This document shows, in pieces, positions 1-7,822 of a DNA stretch of 14,215 bases. The position numbers and the translations under genes were made by a program. Origin of the DNA: Synura sp. LO234KE (taxonomy: Eukaryota; Sar; Synurophyceae; Synurales; Mallomonadaceae). Below the pieces are notes generated by a model that saw only the letters and a program-made list of their open reading frames with translations, did no database searches and was not told the origin of the DNA. The first letter of the stretch is position 1, and every line of letters starts with the position of its first letter. The stretch covers positions 1 to 14,215 of the forward strand of contig VKHC01000263.1 of NCBI GenBank assembly GCA_015143735.1, written 5' to 3'.

Positions 1-284
1 CGAGGATCAGAAGGGAATCCCCGAAGAACAGCAGCAACTTGGGATTGATCCGGATTAAAGCCAGAAGGGACAGAAGGAAGCTGGGCAAGTACCGGGGCTC
101 CTGCATCAGACAGTTCTTGAGAACCATAACCGAGGGGAAAACACGACAGAATCGACTAGGGGAGAGTTGCCGAGGTTCCCCAGAACCTTCAATCGTGAAA
201 ATAATGTTCCGAGATAATGGAAGAAGAACGTAAAAAGAGATCTTATCCCATTTGCTAACACGAGATCGTAGCAATTGGTAATCA
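1..284. other. Unassigned edge region, possible exon running off the window
   Basis: No gene can be called securely. On the minus strand one frame is free of stops from about 295 to the window edge (about 98 codons); it reads with hydrophobic stretches such as PSFLLSLLALIRI and NPKLLLFFGDSLLIL. It could be a further exon of the gene at 285-809, reached by splicing from before that gene's stop codon, but I found no donor and acceptor with matching phase. A second minus frame (106-288) and a plus frame interrupted by one stop at 55-57 are also fairly open, so coding direction is ambiguous. Confidence 0.3.
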
Positions 285-809
285 TCAATTGGCAATCAGT
301 GATTCAAGAAGTGATACGATGTCTTCATCCGTGATGATACAGCAAGCTGAATCATCATCCCCCAAAAGAATGCCAACGCCTTTTATGTAGGCCTCAAGTT
401 GATCGATAGGGGTATCATCCATAAAAGGCCCCAGTAAAACACGGTTAGATTCCAAGATCCACGTAAGGGAAGATCCAAGAGTGAGTAGTCTTGACGAAAA
501 ACCGCTTCGTACGGAACTGGAGTGAACGCATCCATCTTGCCATGATCATCATCATCAGCATTGACAAATCCGGAAAGGGTTTCAAACAAGGTTCTGCGTC
601 GTACTGGACCTTGGGTTTCTGTCATGAACTGACAGAGGTTTTGTCAGGAAGCCCCATAAGTCGGCGGGAGAAAAATTAAGCTTTTGAGCATAGCTTAAAA
701 AGAAATAATAACTCACATAGGACTTAAATTCAGGTAAATCGACCGCAAATCGACTGAGAAATCGAATATTAAGCTTTGCACCTAACGTATCGCGACACTT
801 AAAAAATTC
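285..809 (-). CDS. Unrecognised multi-exon protein, three 3' exons
   Basis: I do not recognise the product. Three exons join in phase 0: 717-809 (31 codons), 443-628 (62 codons) and 285-392 (35 codons plus TGA). The introns are 629-716 (88 nt, GTGAGT to CTGTCAG) and 393-442 (50 nt, GTGTTT to CTTGAG). The joined product starts EFFKCRDTLGAKL, passes RFAVDLPEFKSY, FMTETQGPVRRRTLF, an Asp run (NADDDDHGK) and DAFTPVPYEAVF, and ends DEDIVSLLESLIAN. The C-terminus is acidic, with no membrane segment. The 50-nt intron removes what otherwise looks like a frameshift. The acceptor before 809 is TTAG; without splicing there, the same frame reads an in-frame TAG at 810-812 and continues open to 1028, so the upstream structure is uncertain. 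The stop at 285-287 may also be bypassed by splicing. Reality of the exons is likely; function unknown. Confidence 0.7.
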
Positions 810-924
810 CTAATTGGCAGAGGTTAAGGGAGCGGTGTGCTTGCGTTTCAGCGGAGTGCCCAGAGAGTTTGCCTCCAGGAATTTGGTGGATTTGAGCTTG
901 CGCCTGTTCTTATGAATTGTACAC

Positions 925-1250
925 CCCCGGGGCCCGGCCTCGCAAGACAGCGTACCACGAGGATCCCTTGGGGACGGATGGAGGGCTCCATCTCGGAGTC
1001 GAGGGGTCCAGGAGATGGACACGTTCATTCCAGAGGGAGTCGACGATCGTGGTTAGGCGCCGGACCTCCGTCAGTACAGTTTCAGCACGGGACGAGGAGG
1101 GCCCGGGGAGGTTGAGGTAGAGAGGGAACAGGCGCGCGCTTTGAGCGTGGGAGAAATCGCCGAGCGCTACCCGGAAGCCATCCGGAAGTAGAAACAGGTC
1201 CAAGAGGGCAGCCGGAAGATCTTGTTGAGACAGGGAGAGAAAATATAATC
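925..1250 (-). CDS. Candidate upstream exon of the 285-809 gene
   Basis: An open minus-strand stretch of about 108 codons lies behind an acceptor at 1251-1253 (GATCAG). It reads convincingly as protein in its middle: LPAALLDLFLLPDGFRVAL, then ARLFPLYLNLPGPSSS, then ETVLTEVRRLTTIVDSLWNE. A weak donor (GTGTAC at 919-924) would join it in phase 0 to the exon at 809 through a 115-nt intron. It is clearly more GC-rich than the exons on either side, which could mean a different origin, and the C-terminal part (TPRWSPPSVPKGSS) looks less constrained. The overlapping frame ending at 810 is an alternative. I do not recognise a family. Confidence 0.35.
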
Positions 1251-1354
1251 CTGATCATGACTCTACTGTAGAAAATACTCTATTTACAGTCACTCAAGAC
1301 CGTGAATTCTATTTTATTATTTATCTCTCGTGACTCGTGTGACGCTTAACGTCA

Positions 1355-1489
1355 TTAGACAACTATTTCCTTCACTAAGCCACCACCTATAGAAGCGAAT
1401 ACGGGGAATAGGTCATCAAGAAAGTAAGACCACCACCAACCATTGATATTAAAAATTACTACCATGATTTCTTCGTCAAGACCAAGCAT
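1355..1489 (-). CDS. Possible first exon of the same minus-strand gene
   Basis: An ATG at 1487-1489 opens 44 codons beginning MLGLDEEIMVVIFNI and containing SYFLDDLFPVFASIGGG before a TAA at 1355-1357. A GT within the ATA-GGT-GGT-GGC stretch near 1390 would give the phase needed to enter the exon at 1250. The three consecutive Trp codons come from a simple TGG run, which weakens the case. It sits just downstream (on the minus strand) of the start of repeat copy A. This is a suggestion only. Confidence 0.2.
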   Translation of the reverse strand: MLGLDEEIMVVIFNINGWWWSYFLDDLFPVFASIGGGLVKEIVV

Positions 1490-1712
1490 TTTTGTAACAA
1501 ACGGATACAAATTAGTTAGTGTACCTCATCTCTAGTTAGTTTTAGAAACGTGTTTTGTGTGACTGTACCAAAGCATCACTAAGTATTTTACTACTCGGCT
1601 TCTAAGTATTTTTGCCTCAGAATTTGCCTAAAGGCCTCTAGATCCAAGTTATCTAAGCCTTCAAAAGTGCAACGACACTGCTCCCGGCTATTAGCTGCTA
1701 AAGCTGCGAAAT

Positions 1713-2567
1713 AAGCGTTTTCAATTCAGTTTTGCGGTAAGTCCCGAAAACCCAGTAACTTTGACGATCAAAATTAAATCTTAGTAATCACGTTCATTAT
1801 TCTGGGTTTATTTCATCTTTAGGACATAGCAGTAACTTAGAATGCCTACAGAGCCCTTATTTAGCGTTGGGATGGTCTTTAGGCTCTCGTGGCTCCAACG
1901 CGCGCACGTACTACCAGTACCAGAAATAGTGATATTGTTTTCGCCATAAGTTTTAAACAAGCGCTGCCTGTGATGAAAACTATATACTTTTCTGACTCTG
2001 CTTACATAGCCGCACACATCTAATATGATTTTGGCGAGGGACTTATTTGAGAACATGAGAGCGAGGCACAATCGTGCGAAAGTACAACTCTAACGTGCAC
2101 CAGTCAAAGTGATTTTGCTATACATATTTTGAACAAACGCTGTCATTACATATATCGATTTTGGTCACTCGTAATTTTATTTTGTACGAGTAAAATTGCG
2201 TTTTGTACTGGCAAGAATGTGTTTTGACTCGAAATATCTGGAAAGCATGGAGTTAGGTAGAGATACTTATATTACGACGTAACTCTAGCTAGGCAGCATT
2301 GAATAAGCTAAAGTAGTCAATATATAATGATCTCGTTCAGTAGTTCTTTGGTGCAATAAGTTGATGCGTACGCACGTATACACTCAAAAAATTGACCTGT
2401 ATGGGCACCTAACAACTAAACCATGATCTGCAAACCTTTTGATTCGCTTCAGGATCATTTAAAAGCATGTTGGAGTCATTTGAAGGTATTTTTGGTGGCA
2501 GGAGGACTTGGAATGTGGGTATCGTAGGCCGGTAAGTCAGTACCGGAAAACTGAAGTGACAACGCTT
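1713..2567. mobile_element. 855-bp non-autonomous DNA transposon with inverted termini
   Basis: The ends are inverted repeats: 1713-1739 matches the complement of 2541-2567 at 24 of 27 positions, both starting AAGCGTT. The trinucleotide AAT flanks it on both sides (1710-1712 and 2568-2570). Removing the element and one AAT restores continuous homology to copy B at about 11518-11545 with only a few substitutions, which defines the empty site. A 3-bp duplication is typical of PIF/Harbinger-type elements, but AAT is not their usual TNA target, so the superfamily is open. Inside, two stretches (about 1917-1970 and 2100-2150) resemble each other. The only sizeable open frame (1808-2071, minus, 87 codons) is not recognisable, so no transposase is evident. 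Confidence 0.88.
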
Positions 2568-3211
2568 AATGGAAAATCGCGAACTACAAAACCAGTTTCT
2601 CCAACCTATATAAGATAGTGGCCGCCATGGAGAAAGGAATCCAAGAATATTTTGTAAGGCGAAGAAGGTGATCCAGGCCTCCAGCCAACTCAATCCTGAC
2701 AGAGATAAAATTTTTAAGTTGTGGACAACCGCTCCCGAACCTGAGAGTTTCGGTCAAGCAAATTTTGCGCAACAATTTAGGTTTGAAGCGCAAGATTATT
2801 TAACTCCGGACCTAATCTCATCGCAAAAACGCTCTGGTGCCAACTCGTCAATATACTAAATTCGCCAATTTCTACCTTGTTAGAGTTTCGTGGTGTTCAC
2901 AACATCTCAGGGTTAAATTCCTTCAGTCTTCAATGTATACAGACTAATTAGTAGAGCGCTTGTCGGGCATAATTTGGAAGTCCTCAGGAACGATTCTGCC
3001 GCAATTCTAATCTCTCTCTTGACCAATTTAGTCAGACTAATTTAGAGGATTTAGGAAAGCTCTAATTGTTAGAGAAAAAAATGACTTGCTCCACATCCAT
3101 CATAAGTCCCTCCAGTTGGATTTTCGCAACAATTCGAGGCCCAACAAAGCCTCCCAGAGAAAGTTTATTATGTTGCAGGATGCTGGAGATGCAGTTTCAT
3201 ATTTAACGTGG

Positions 3212-3264
3212 AGGCGACTCTCCGCGTTTTTTTTTAAATTTCTGATTAAGGCGACTCTCCGCGT
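3212..3264 (-). repeat. 22-nt T-rich micro-insertion with target-site duplication
   Basis: A 15-16 bp direct repeat, AGGCGACTCTCCGCG(T), occurs at 3212-3227 and 3249-3264. Between the copies lie 22 nt (3227-3248) beginning with nine T. On the minus strand the insert reads as a short non-repeat part followed by a poly-A tail. Copy B (around 12378-12405) runs through the corresponding place without such an insert, although alignment is loose there. This is the form expected from target-primed reverse transcription of a nearly complete truncation. Confidence 0.6.
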
Positions 3265-4255
3265 GCACCAAGAGGAGTGGCTTAGTGTGGAGATTCGAGT
3301 ATGTCCCCCAGCACTTCTATGTCGAGTCCGGCAAGCCCTTCCATGTCTTCCTGCCGCTGTCCCATGGCTTCTCCCCCGGCAAGCCATAGCCGAAGACCCA
3401 ATGGAAAGTTTGCGAGGGCTGCTGGGCCATTTCTCCTCCACCCAAATGAGCTCAAACGAAAGCCTTTTTGTGTATGGGGGAACCGGATCCGTGGGGCTCC
3501 ATCATCAATCCTCTCTGGGCTGCTCATTTGGCCGATGTGGAGGAGGCGTGGGATCACGCTACCGAGCCCTTCCTCCTCCCCAACTCTACTTCACTGGGAG
3601 CACTCAAGCGAGCTTTGCTTTGTCCCTGCGCTGGTTGATCTTTCGCCCGTCAGGGATCACGCACCTGACCGCCCGAGGAGGGAATTTTTCTTGAATCCTC
3701 TCCAATTCACGCTGTCTCCAGCGCCATCATCCGTAGCCCCGGCTGATGCGGCGAAATGGCCCGAGGATCAACGGCGCGCATTAGTGACACATGAGCCCCA
3801 GAGAGTGTGAACCCGCTCAGTGGTAGTTGCACGCCTGACTCTCTGGAGCTGGCGACTGTAGGCGTACTCACTCTGCTAGTCCAGCCGACACTATTCGGAG
3901 CGCAACCTTTGAAGGCGCTGCGGGACGTTGTACGGGACGCATCACCACCACACACGGTGGCCCTGGAGAGGCCCCAGCATATATCCGTATCAACTTGAAG
4001 CCGGAGGAGTCGCGGACGAAGAAGTCCCTGGTGCACGTGCTTTCTTGCCCTCAGCCGGATTCGCCACTGGAGACCGCGCCTGCTTCCTCGCAGCCGCTGG
4101 AGCCCCCGGAGCGTGTGCTTTTGGTTCTCCTCCGACGGAGGAGGCGCCGGAGAATGTCCTTGTCTCCCCTCTGACGGAGGCCACCCTGGCGGTCGTGATG
4201 GTGCCCCCCTGACGGTAAAGTCGTTTGTGCACGTGCCTGTTCGCCCTCTTGGAGG

Positions 4256-4383
4256 CGCCGCTGGAGACCATGCTGGTCTGCCCTCAGCCGCCGGAGGAGC
4301 CACTGGCGGTCGTGATTGTTCTCCCTCTGACGGACAAGCCGCTGCCGGTCGCTCCTGTTTGCCTTCTGACGGAGGAGACGCTC
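4256..4383 (+). repeat. 128-bp near-exact duplication, first copy
   Basis: This stretch is identical to 4562-4689 except for one base (T at 4364, C at 4670). The two lie 306 bp apart within the minisatellite. After the 128 bp, similarity resumes at CTCTGAATA once 21 bp present only in the first copy are skipped. Such identity among otherwise diverged units indicates a recent local duplication. Confidence 0.9.
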
Positions 4384-4561
4384 GAAAACGGGCTTATTCG
4401 CTCTCTGAATACGGCGCCGCCGGAGCAAGTGCTGGTCTACCGTCCGCTGGAGCAGTCACTGGAGAAGGTGTTGGTCCCCTCACTGACGGAGGAGTCGAGA
4501 GAACGTCCATGTCTCTCCTCTGATGGAGGCTCCCCTTTAACGGCGGCCACGCTGGCGGAGT

Positions 4562-4689
4562 CGCCGCTGGAGACCATGCTGGTCTGCCCTCAGCCGCCGG
4601 AGGAGCCACTGGCGGTCGTGATTGTTCTCCCTCTGACGGACAAGCCGCTGCCGGTCGCTCCTGTTTGCCCTCTGACGGAGGAGACGCTC
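4562..4689 (+). repeat. 128-bp near-exact duplication, second copy
   Basis: Partner of 4256-4383 with 127 of 128 identical bases, in the same orientation and the same translation frame within the 4225-4911 open stretch. Confidence 0.9.
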
Positions 4690-4939
4690 TCTGAATATGG
4701 TGCCAAACGGACTTGCTCGCACTCAGACGGAGGCGTTACTGGAAAACGTGCTGGTCCCCTCTCTGCCGGAGGAGTCGCTGGAGAACGTGTTTGTTGTTGC
4801 GACATTTCCCCCCGGGGATTTCCGGAGAGACTTGATGGAGAAGCCCTCGGAGAGCGTGTTGCTGTCTCCTTTGGTGGAATTGCTCCTCGACCAATTTGCT
4901 GTATTAGATAGCTTTCCGCTAATGAGCTTGTCTACTTTA

Positions 4940-5045
4940 CCGCTTTCCCTGGGGGAGGCCTTTCCCCCGCCCTCGGCGGGCGGAGGTAATCTCCCCTACC
5001 CCCACTCGGTCACCGGGTTTGCCATGTGGCACGTGGTGGGAGGGC
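4940..5045 (+). repeat. 3' terminal segment of the repeat family (copy A)
   Basis: The segment GGCGGAGG ... CCCCCACTCGGTCACC ... GTTTGCCATGTGG matches the complement of 8836-8925 over about 85 bp with small changes. It marks the shared downstream end of the family in two otherwise different copies. Sequence diverges just after it in both places, so the element end lies close to 5040 here and 8836 there. Confidence 0.7.
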
Positions 5046-5289
5046 CGTAAGTAGAAGACACTTGAGTGGTTCTGCCCTTGCCCACATATTGTAATTAAGA
5101 TTTACCGGAAAAAAATCTCTATATGATTATGACCGGAATTCTGCTAAGAACAATGCCAATCTTAGTAGAACAACCGCCCTCTTAAGCAATAGTTAAGTCA
5201 AAGGAATGCCCCAGGTAATTTAAATGGGAATTAGAATTATAGACGAATTTGATTACCCAAACAAGATGTGACACATTCAATAGTCTAAT
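5046..5289. other. Spacer and likely 3' UTR of the reductase gene
   Basis: AT-rich sequence between the end of repeat copy A and the stop codon of the geranylgeranyl reductase gene. It most likely holds the 3' UTR of that minus-strand gene. No open frame of note and no repeat match seen. Confidence 0.5.
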
Positions 5290-6788
5290 TTAAAGTCGCT
5301 TCAAGGATTCAACAGGGTTATAGTAAGGCGCATCAGGAGGTGTCAACGCGTTTCCTCTCAACAAGGAACCGATCGTCTCAAAGAGGAGCTTCACGTCTTC
5401 AAACGGATTGTTTCCCTGAACCTTTTTATACAGATAACTATTAAAAGTAACACGTTGGACGTAGATCGAGTCGCATAATTCTACGAAAGCTTCGCGAGCA
5501 GCATTACTACTGAAGAAAACCTTTTGAAGTAAATCTAGCACGGTGTAAGTAGGACCATAGAGGCGGTCGTATGGCTTGATGTATTCGCTAATCATTTCTT
5601 GCTGCGTCGGTAACCGACCAGTTTTCGATACGATTCTGGAGATGGCTTCCCCAGCCATACGGCCGCTCTTGGCAGCGAAGTATATCCCTTCACCAGAACA
5701 TTTCGTCACGTATCCAGCAGCATCTCCAACAAGGGCTGCACGATCAACCACCCTTCGTGGCCTCATGTGATCAGGAATAGGATGCGCCTCAACTTTAATT
5801 ATTTTACCGCCTTCAATCTTAGTAGCGCATCGATCACGCATAGCCTTCTGGTATTTCTTGATCTCCGGACGATTCACTACAGTTCCGGTTCCCACTCCCA
5901 CATGATCGTACTTCGGGAATACCCAGCCATAAAAATCTGGAGAAACGTCATCACCAACGTACATTTCCGCGAGCTCTTCATAAAACTTCATTTTCTCGTC
6001 AGAAATTTTTATACGCTCCTGGAAAGCAATCGCGTAGTTGTATTCACCGAAATCAGCAGCTTTTGCCACACGGGAATTCGCTCCATCAGCACCGATAACG
6101 TAATCGAATTCTAGCTCCTCTTGCTTATTCTCGATAGTGTTCGCGAATCTTATCTTATATTTTCCATCCTGAGTGTTGGGTGCAGTCACTTCGAGCACCA
6201 ACGCGTTAATCGCTTTAGTACCAAGTGATATCGCACGGTCACGCAAGTACCCATCAAGAACTTCTCTGCGAGTCATGCCGATGTATTCATGTGGTAAAAG
6301 AGTTTGTCCGATATCAACCTCTCTGTTAGACGGCGAAATTAGCTTCATCTTCCGCACCTACACAAGAAAGATATAACCTAAAGTAGAAATTTAAGCGGAA
6401 TCCCAACCTTCCGGTCAATAATTTCTGTAGGTAAATTGAATTCCTCTATCATACACACAGGTATGGCGCCTCCACATGGTTTCGCGTTGTCCATTTTTCT
6501 CTCGAAAAGGACACATTCAATATTCGGATTTCCAGCTAATATCTCCGCAGCACAAGATCCAGAAGGTCCTCCGCCAACTACAGCCACCTTGAATTTAGCT
6601 TCAAGCTCTAAATATTTTCATCAAAGCAGTGAATTCTTGGAATGTGTAAGGAAAACGAGCAAACGATGAAAAGATGTACAAAAGAGCTAGTACTCACGCA
6701 TTCGCGATACTCTGGCTTGCTGCCGTGATGAGAATGAGAATCCATGTGTAAAACCCGAAAGAAGAAACAGAGATAATATCACGATCAT
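5290..6788 (-). CDS. CHLP: Geranylgeranyl diphosphate reductase, plastid-targeted
   Basis: The enzyme reduces three double bonds of the geranylgeranyl group with NADPH and FAD, supplying phytyl chains for chlorophyll and tocopherol at the plastid membrane. Exons are 6698-6788, 6408-6607 and 5290-6357; introns are 6608-6697 (90 nt, GTGAGT to TTTAG) and 6358-6407 (50 nt, GTTGGG to TGTAG). The joined product has 452 residues, normal for eukaryotic members. Residues 1-16 (MIVILSLFLLSGFTHG) are a signal peptide; FSFSSRQQARVSRM follows as a basic transit-like stretch. The FAD dinucleotide motif VVGGGPSG lies at 40-47, PCGGAIP at 74-80, DYVIGADGANS near 182-192, GWVFPK near 241, and the second FAD motif GDAAGYVTKCSGEGI near 308-322. 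The start is the only ATG preceding the hydrophobic stretch in frame. The 5' end is 96 bp from a divergent gene, suggesting a shared promoter. Reading frame intact; identification very secure. Confidence 0.96.
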
Positions 6789-6884
6789 TTCTATCCTTCT
6801 TTTTCGGATTTACTGAAGCATTGAAGTTGTAGTGGATTTTGTTTGGATCCTCTGAGGTCAATATCTTAACGAAGAAAACGAATT
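6789..6884. promoter_or_regulatory. Short divergent promoter region
   Basis: Only 96 bp separate the two start codons of the minus-strand reductase gene and the plus-strand RIIa gene. Both 5' UTRs and any core promoter elements must fit here or extend into the neighbouring coding sequence. There is a pyrimidine-rich run near 6789-6808 but no clear TATA box in either direction. The assignment follows from gene layout rather than from a recognised motif. Confidence 0.5.
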
Positions 6885-7662
6885 ATGAATGTTGCAGGAT
6901 TAAAATCCTTACCTGCAGATTTCCTCGAAACATGCCAACTATTTCACTCGTATGTCCTTGAATGTCGCCCAGCAGACCCGATTGATTTTGCATTGACATT
7001 GTGAGATGTTATTCCTCTCGCATCACTCTTCAATAAGCACCTTAATATGGCATTTCCACGTATTCATAATCGTAGTTTTGGTGACGAATTACTTCCTAAC
7101 CCTACCATACTCCATGCAATACACTCTCTACCTTTTCTGGTTGAGAACCCGAAGGCATTTCGGAATGCTGCTTGTGTTATATACAGTAACGAGCAAACGC
7201 AAGGTACCATATTAGCTTCTTTACACTTAATATTTAGAAAAGAGTTATGATAATTTTCTACTTGAGATAATTTAAATGGAGCTGGTGTTCTGAAAGCAAT
7301 TAAATCAATAGTTACTGATACTTTTGTATCTACTGAGCTCATCGACGAGGTAAAATATCTGGTGACGTAACTTTTTAATTTTCTTTACCTCTGCTATAGA
7401 TGTTGAGAGAATTTCTACCCTCTAACGACACTGTTGGATTTGATGAATTTGTTGGGGTTCTTCGAATTCTACTTTTGAGCACAAGTTAAGCGAATGCTCC
7501 TTATGTAATGAAATACACAAACGTAACTTCGTAATAGGACTCCTGAATGGAATCCGTGCATTGCTAAGAGAATTTTACTATGAAACCTGTGAAGGACAAA
7601 TTCCGGAATCGAAAGATACCTCGTCAGCAGATATGCATGAATTCCTGGCTTTTTTGAAGTAG
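6885..7662 (+). CDS. RIIa-fold protein, similar to tubulin polyglutamylase complex subunit 1
   Basis: Five exons join without a phase error: 6885-7000, 7076-7203, 7267-7349, 7400-7484 and 7538-7662. Introns are 75, 63, 50 and 53 nt, all GT-AG (GTGAGA/CGTAG, GTACCA/TTGAG, GTAAAA/TATAG, GTTAAG/AATAG). The product has 178 residues. Residues about 12-43 (DFLETCQLF ... RPADPIDFALTFFGDE) match the RIIa dimerisation-docking pattern shared by PKA regulatory subunits, DPY30 and TPGS1. The following helices (NPKAFRNAACVIYSNE, then LIDEMLREFLPSNDT and DEFVGVLRILLL) follow the order I know from TPGS1, a subunit that helps target tubulin glutamylation in cilia and neurons. It ends HEFLAFLK. At intron 2 an alternative acceptor at 7280 is also in frame, dropping a few residues. 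Coding nature is very likely; the TPGS1 assignment is moderate, and another RIIa-domain flagellar protein is possible. Confidence 0.8.
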
Positions 7663-7822
7663 GATTATGCATGCATCTTCAATATTTTCTGAAGCAAAAT
7701 TATTACGAAATTCAATGGATGGACAATTGTTGCGAATATTTATTGATTCGTGTTAAAACTGATCACCATCTCTAGGGTCTCATGATTATTGACTGACTGT
7801 ACTCAGGCGATCACGGAATGTT

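Larger units (their letters stand above)
4050..4800 (+). repeat. Degenerate 39-42 bp minisatellite, possibly once coding
   Basis: A unit of about 39-42 bp recurs, marked by variants of CTCTGACGGAGGAG near 4169, 4324, 4366, 4480, 4517, 4630, 4671 and 4759. In its best frame a unit gives 13-14 residues close to LENVLVPSLTEES, rich in Pro, Leu and Glu. The frame shifts several times: separate open stretches end at 4212 and 4911, and another starts at 4697. If it encoded a repeat protein, that protein is now broken here. It lies inside repeat copy A and was not found in copies B or D. Confidence 0.7.
1532..5045 (+). repeat. Mosaic copy A of a long dispersed repeat family
   Basis: Three separate parts match other copies here. 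The 5' block (1532-1712 continuing at 2568-2743) matches 11359-11702 and, in part, 14109-14215. A middle block (about 3205-3480, weaker to 3600) matches 12375-12700 and the complement of 10100-10400. The 3' end (about 4945-5035) matches the complement of 8836-8925. All three occur in the same order as in the other copies, so this is one element of roughly 2.6 kb after removing the 855-bp insertion. Between 2744 and 3204 I see nothing recognisable. From 3600 to 4940 the sequence differs from copies B and D and carries a minisatellite instead, so A is a variant or chimera. Confidence 0.75.

Noticed and set aside
2-57. Plus-strand peptide QKGIPEEQQQLG resembling the ubiquitin segment before its core Leu-Ile-Phe
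   Set aside because: Only about a dozen residues match loosely, the following residues do not fit ubiquitin, and a stop occurs at 55-57. Chance similarity is likely.
393-442. Minus-strand string VLLGPFMDD resembling the LLGPFxD motif of DNA polymerase alpha subunit B
   Set aside because: The upstream phosphoesterase-like motifs are missing and the string falls inside the proposed 50-nt intron.
3086-3810. Two long overlapping plus-strand open frames of 202 and 169 codons
   Set aside because: They lie in repeat copy A, are rich in Ser, Pro and Arg as expected from GC-rich non-coding DNA, and the longer one runs through a micro-insertion. No frame is preserved in copies B and D.
3707-4428. Minus-strand open frames over the minisatellite
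   Set aside because: Arg/Gly/Ala-rich shadows of the repeat on the opposite strand; the periodic unit keeps several frames open at once.
1532-5045. Copy A as an LTR retrotransposon
   Set aside because: The 5' block does not recur at the 3' end, no TG...CA borders, primer site or polymerase motifs were found.
5576-6376. Plus-strand open frames opposite the reductase gene
   Set aside because: They are antisense shadows of a strongly conserved coding exon.
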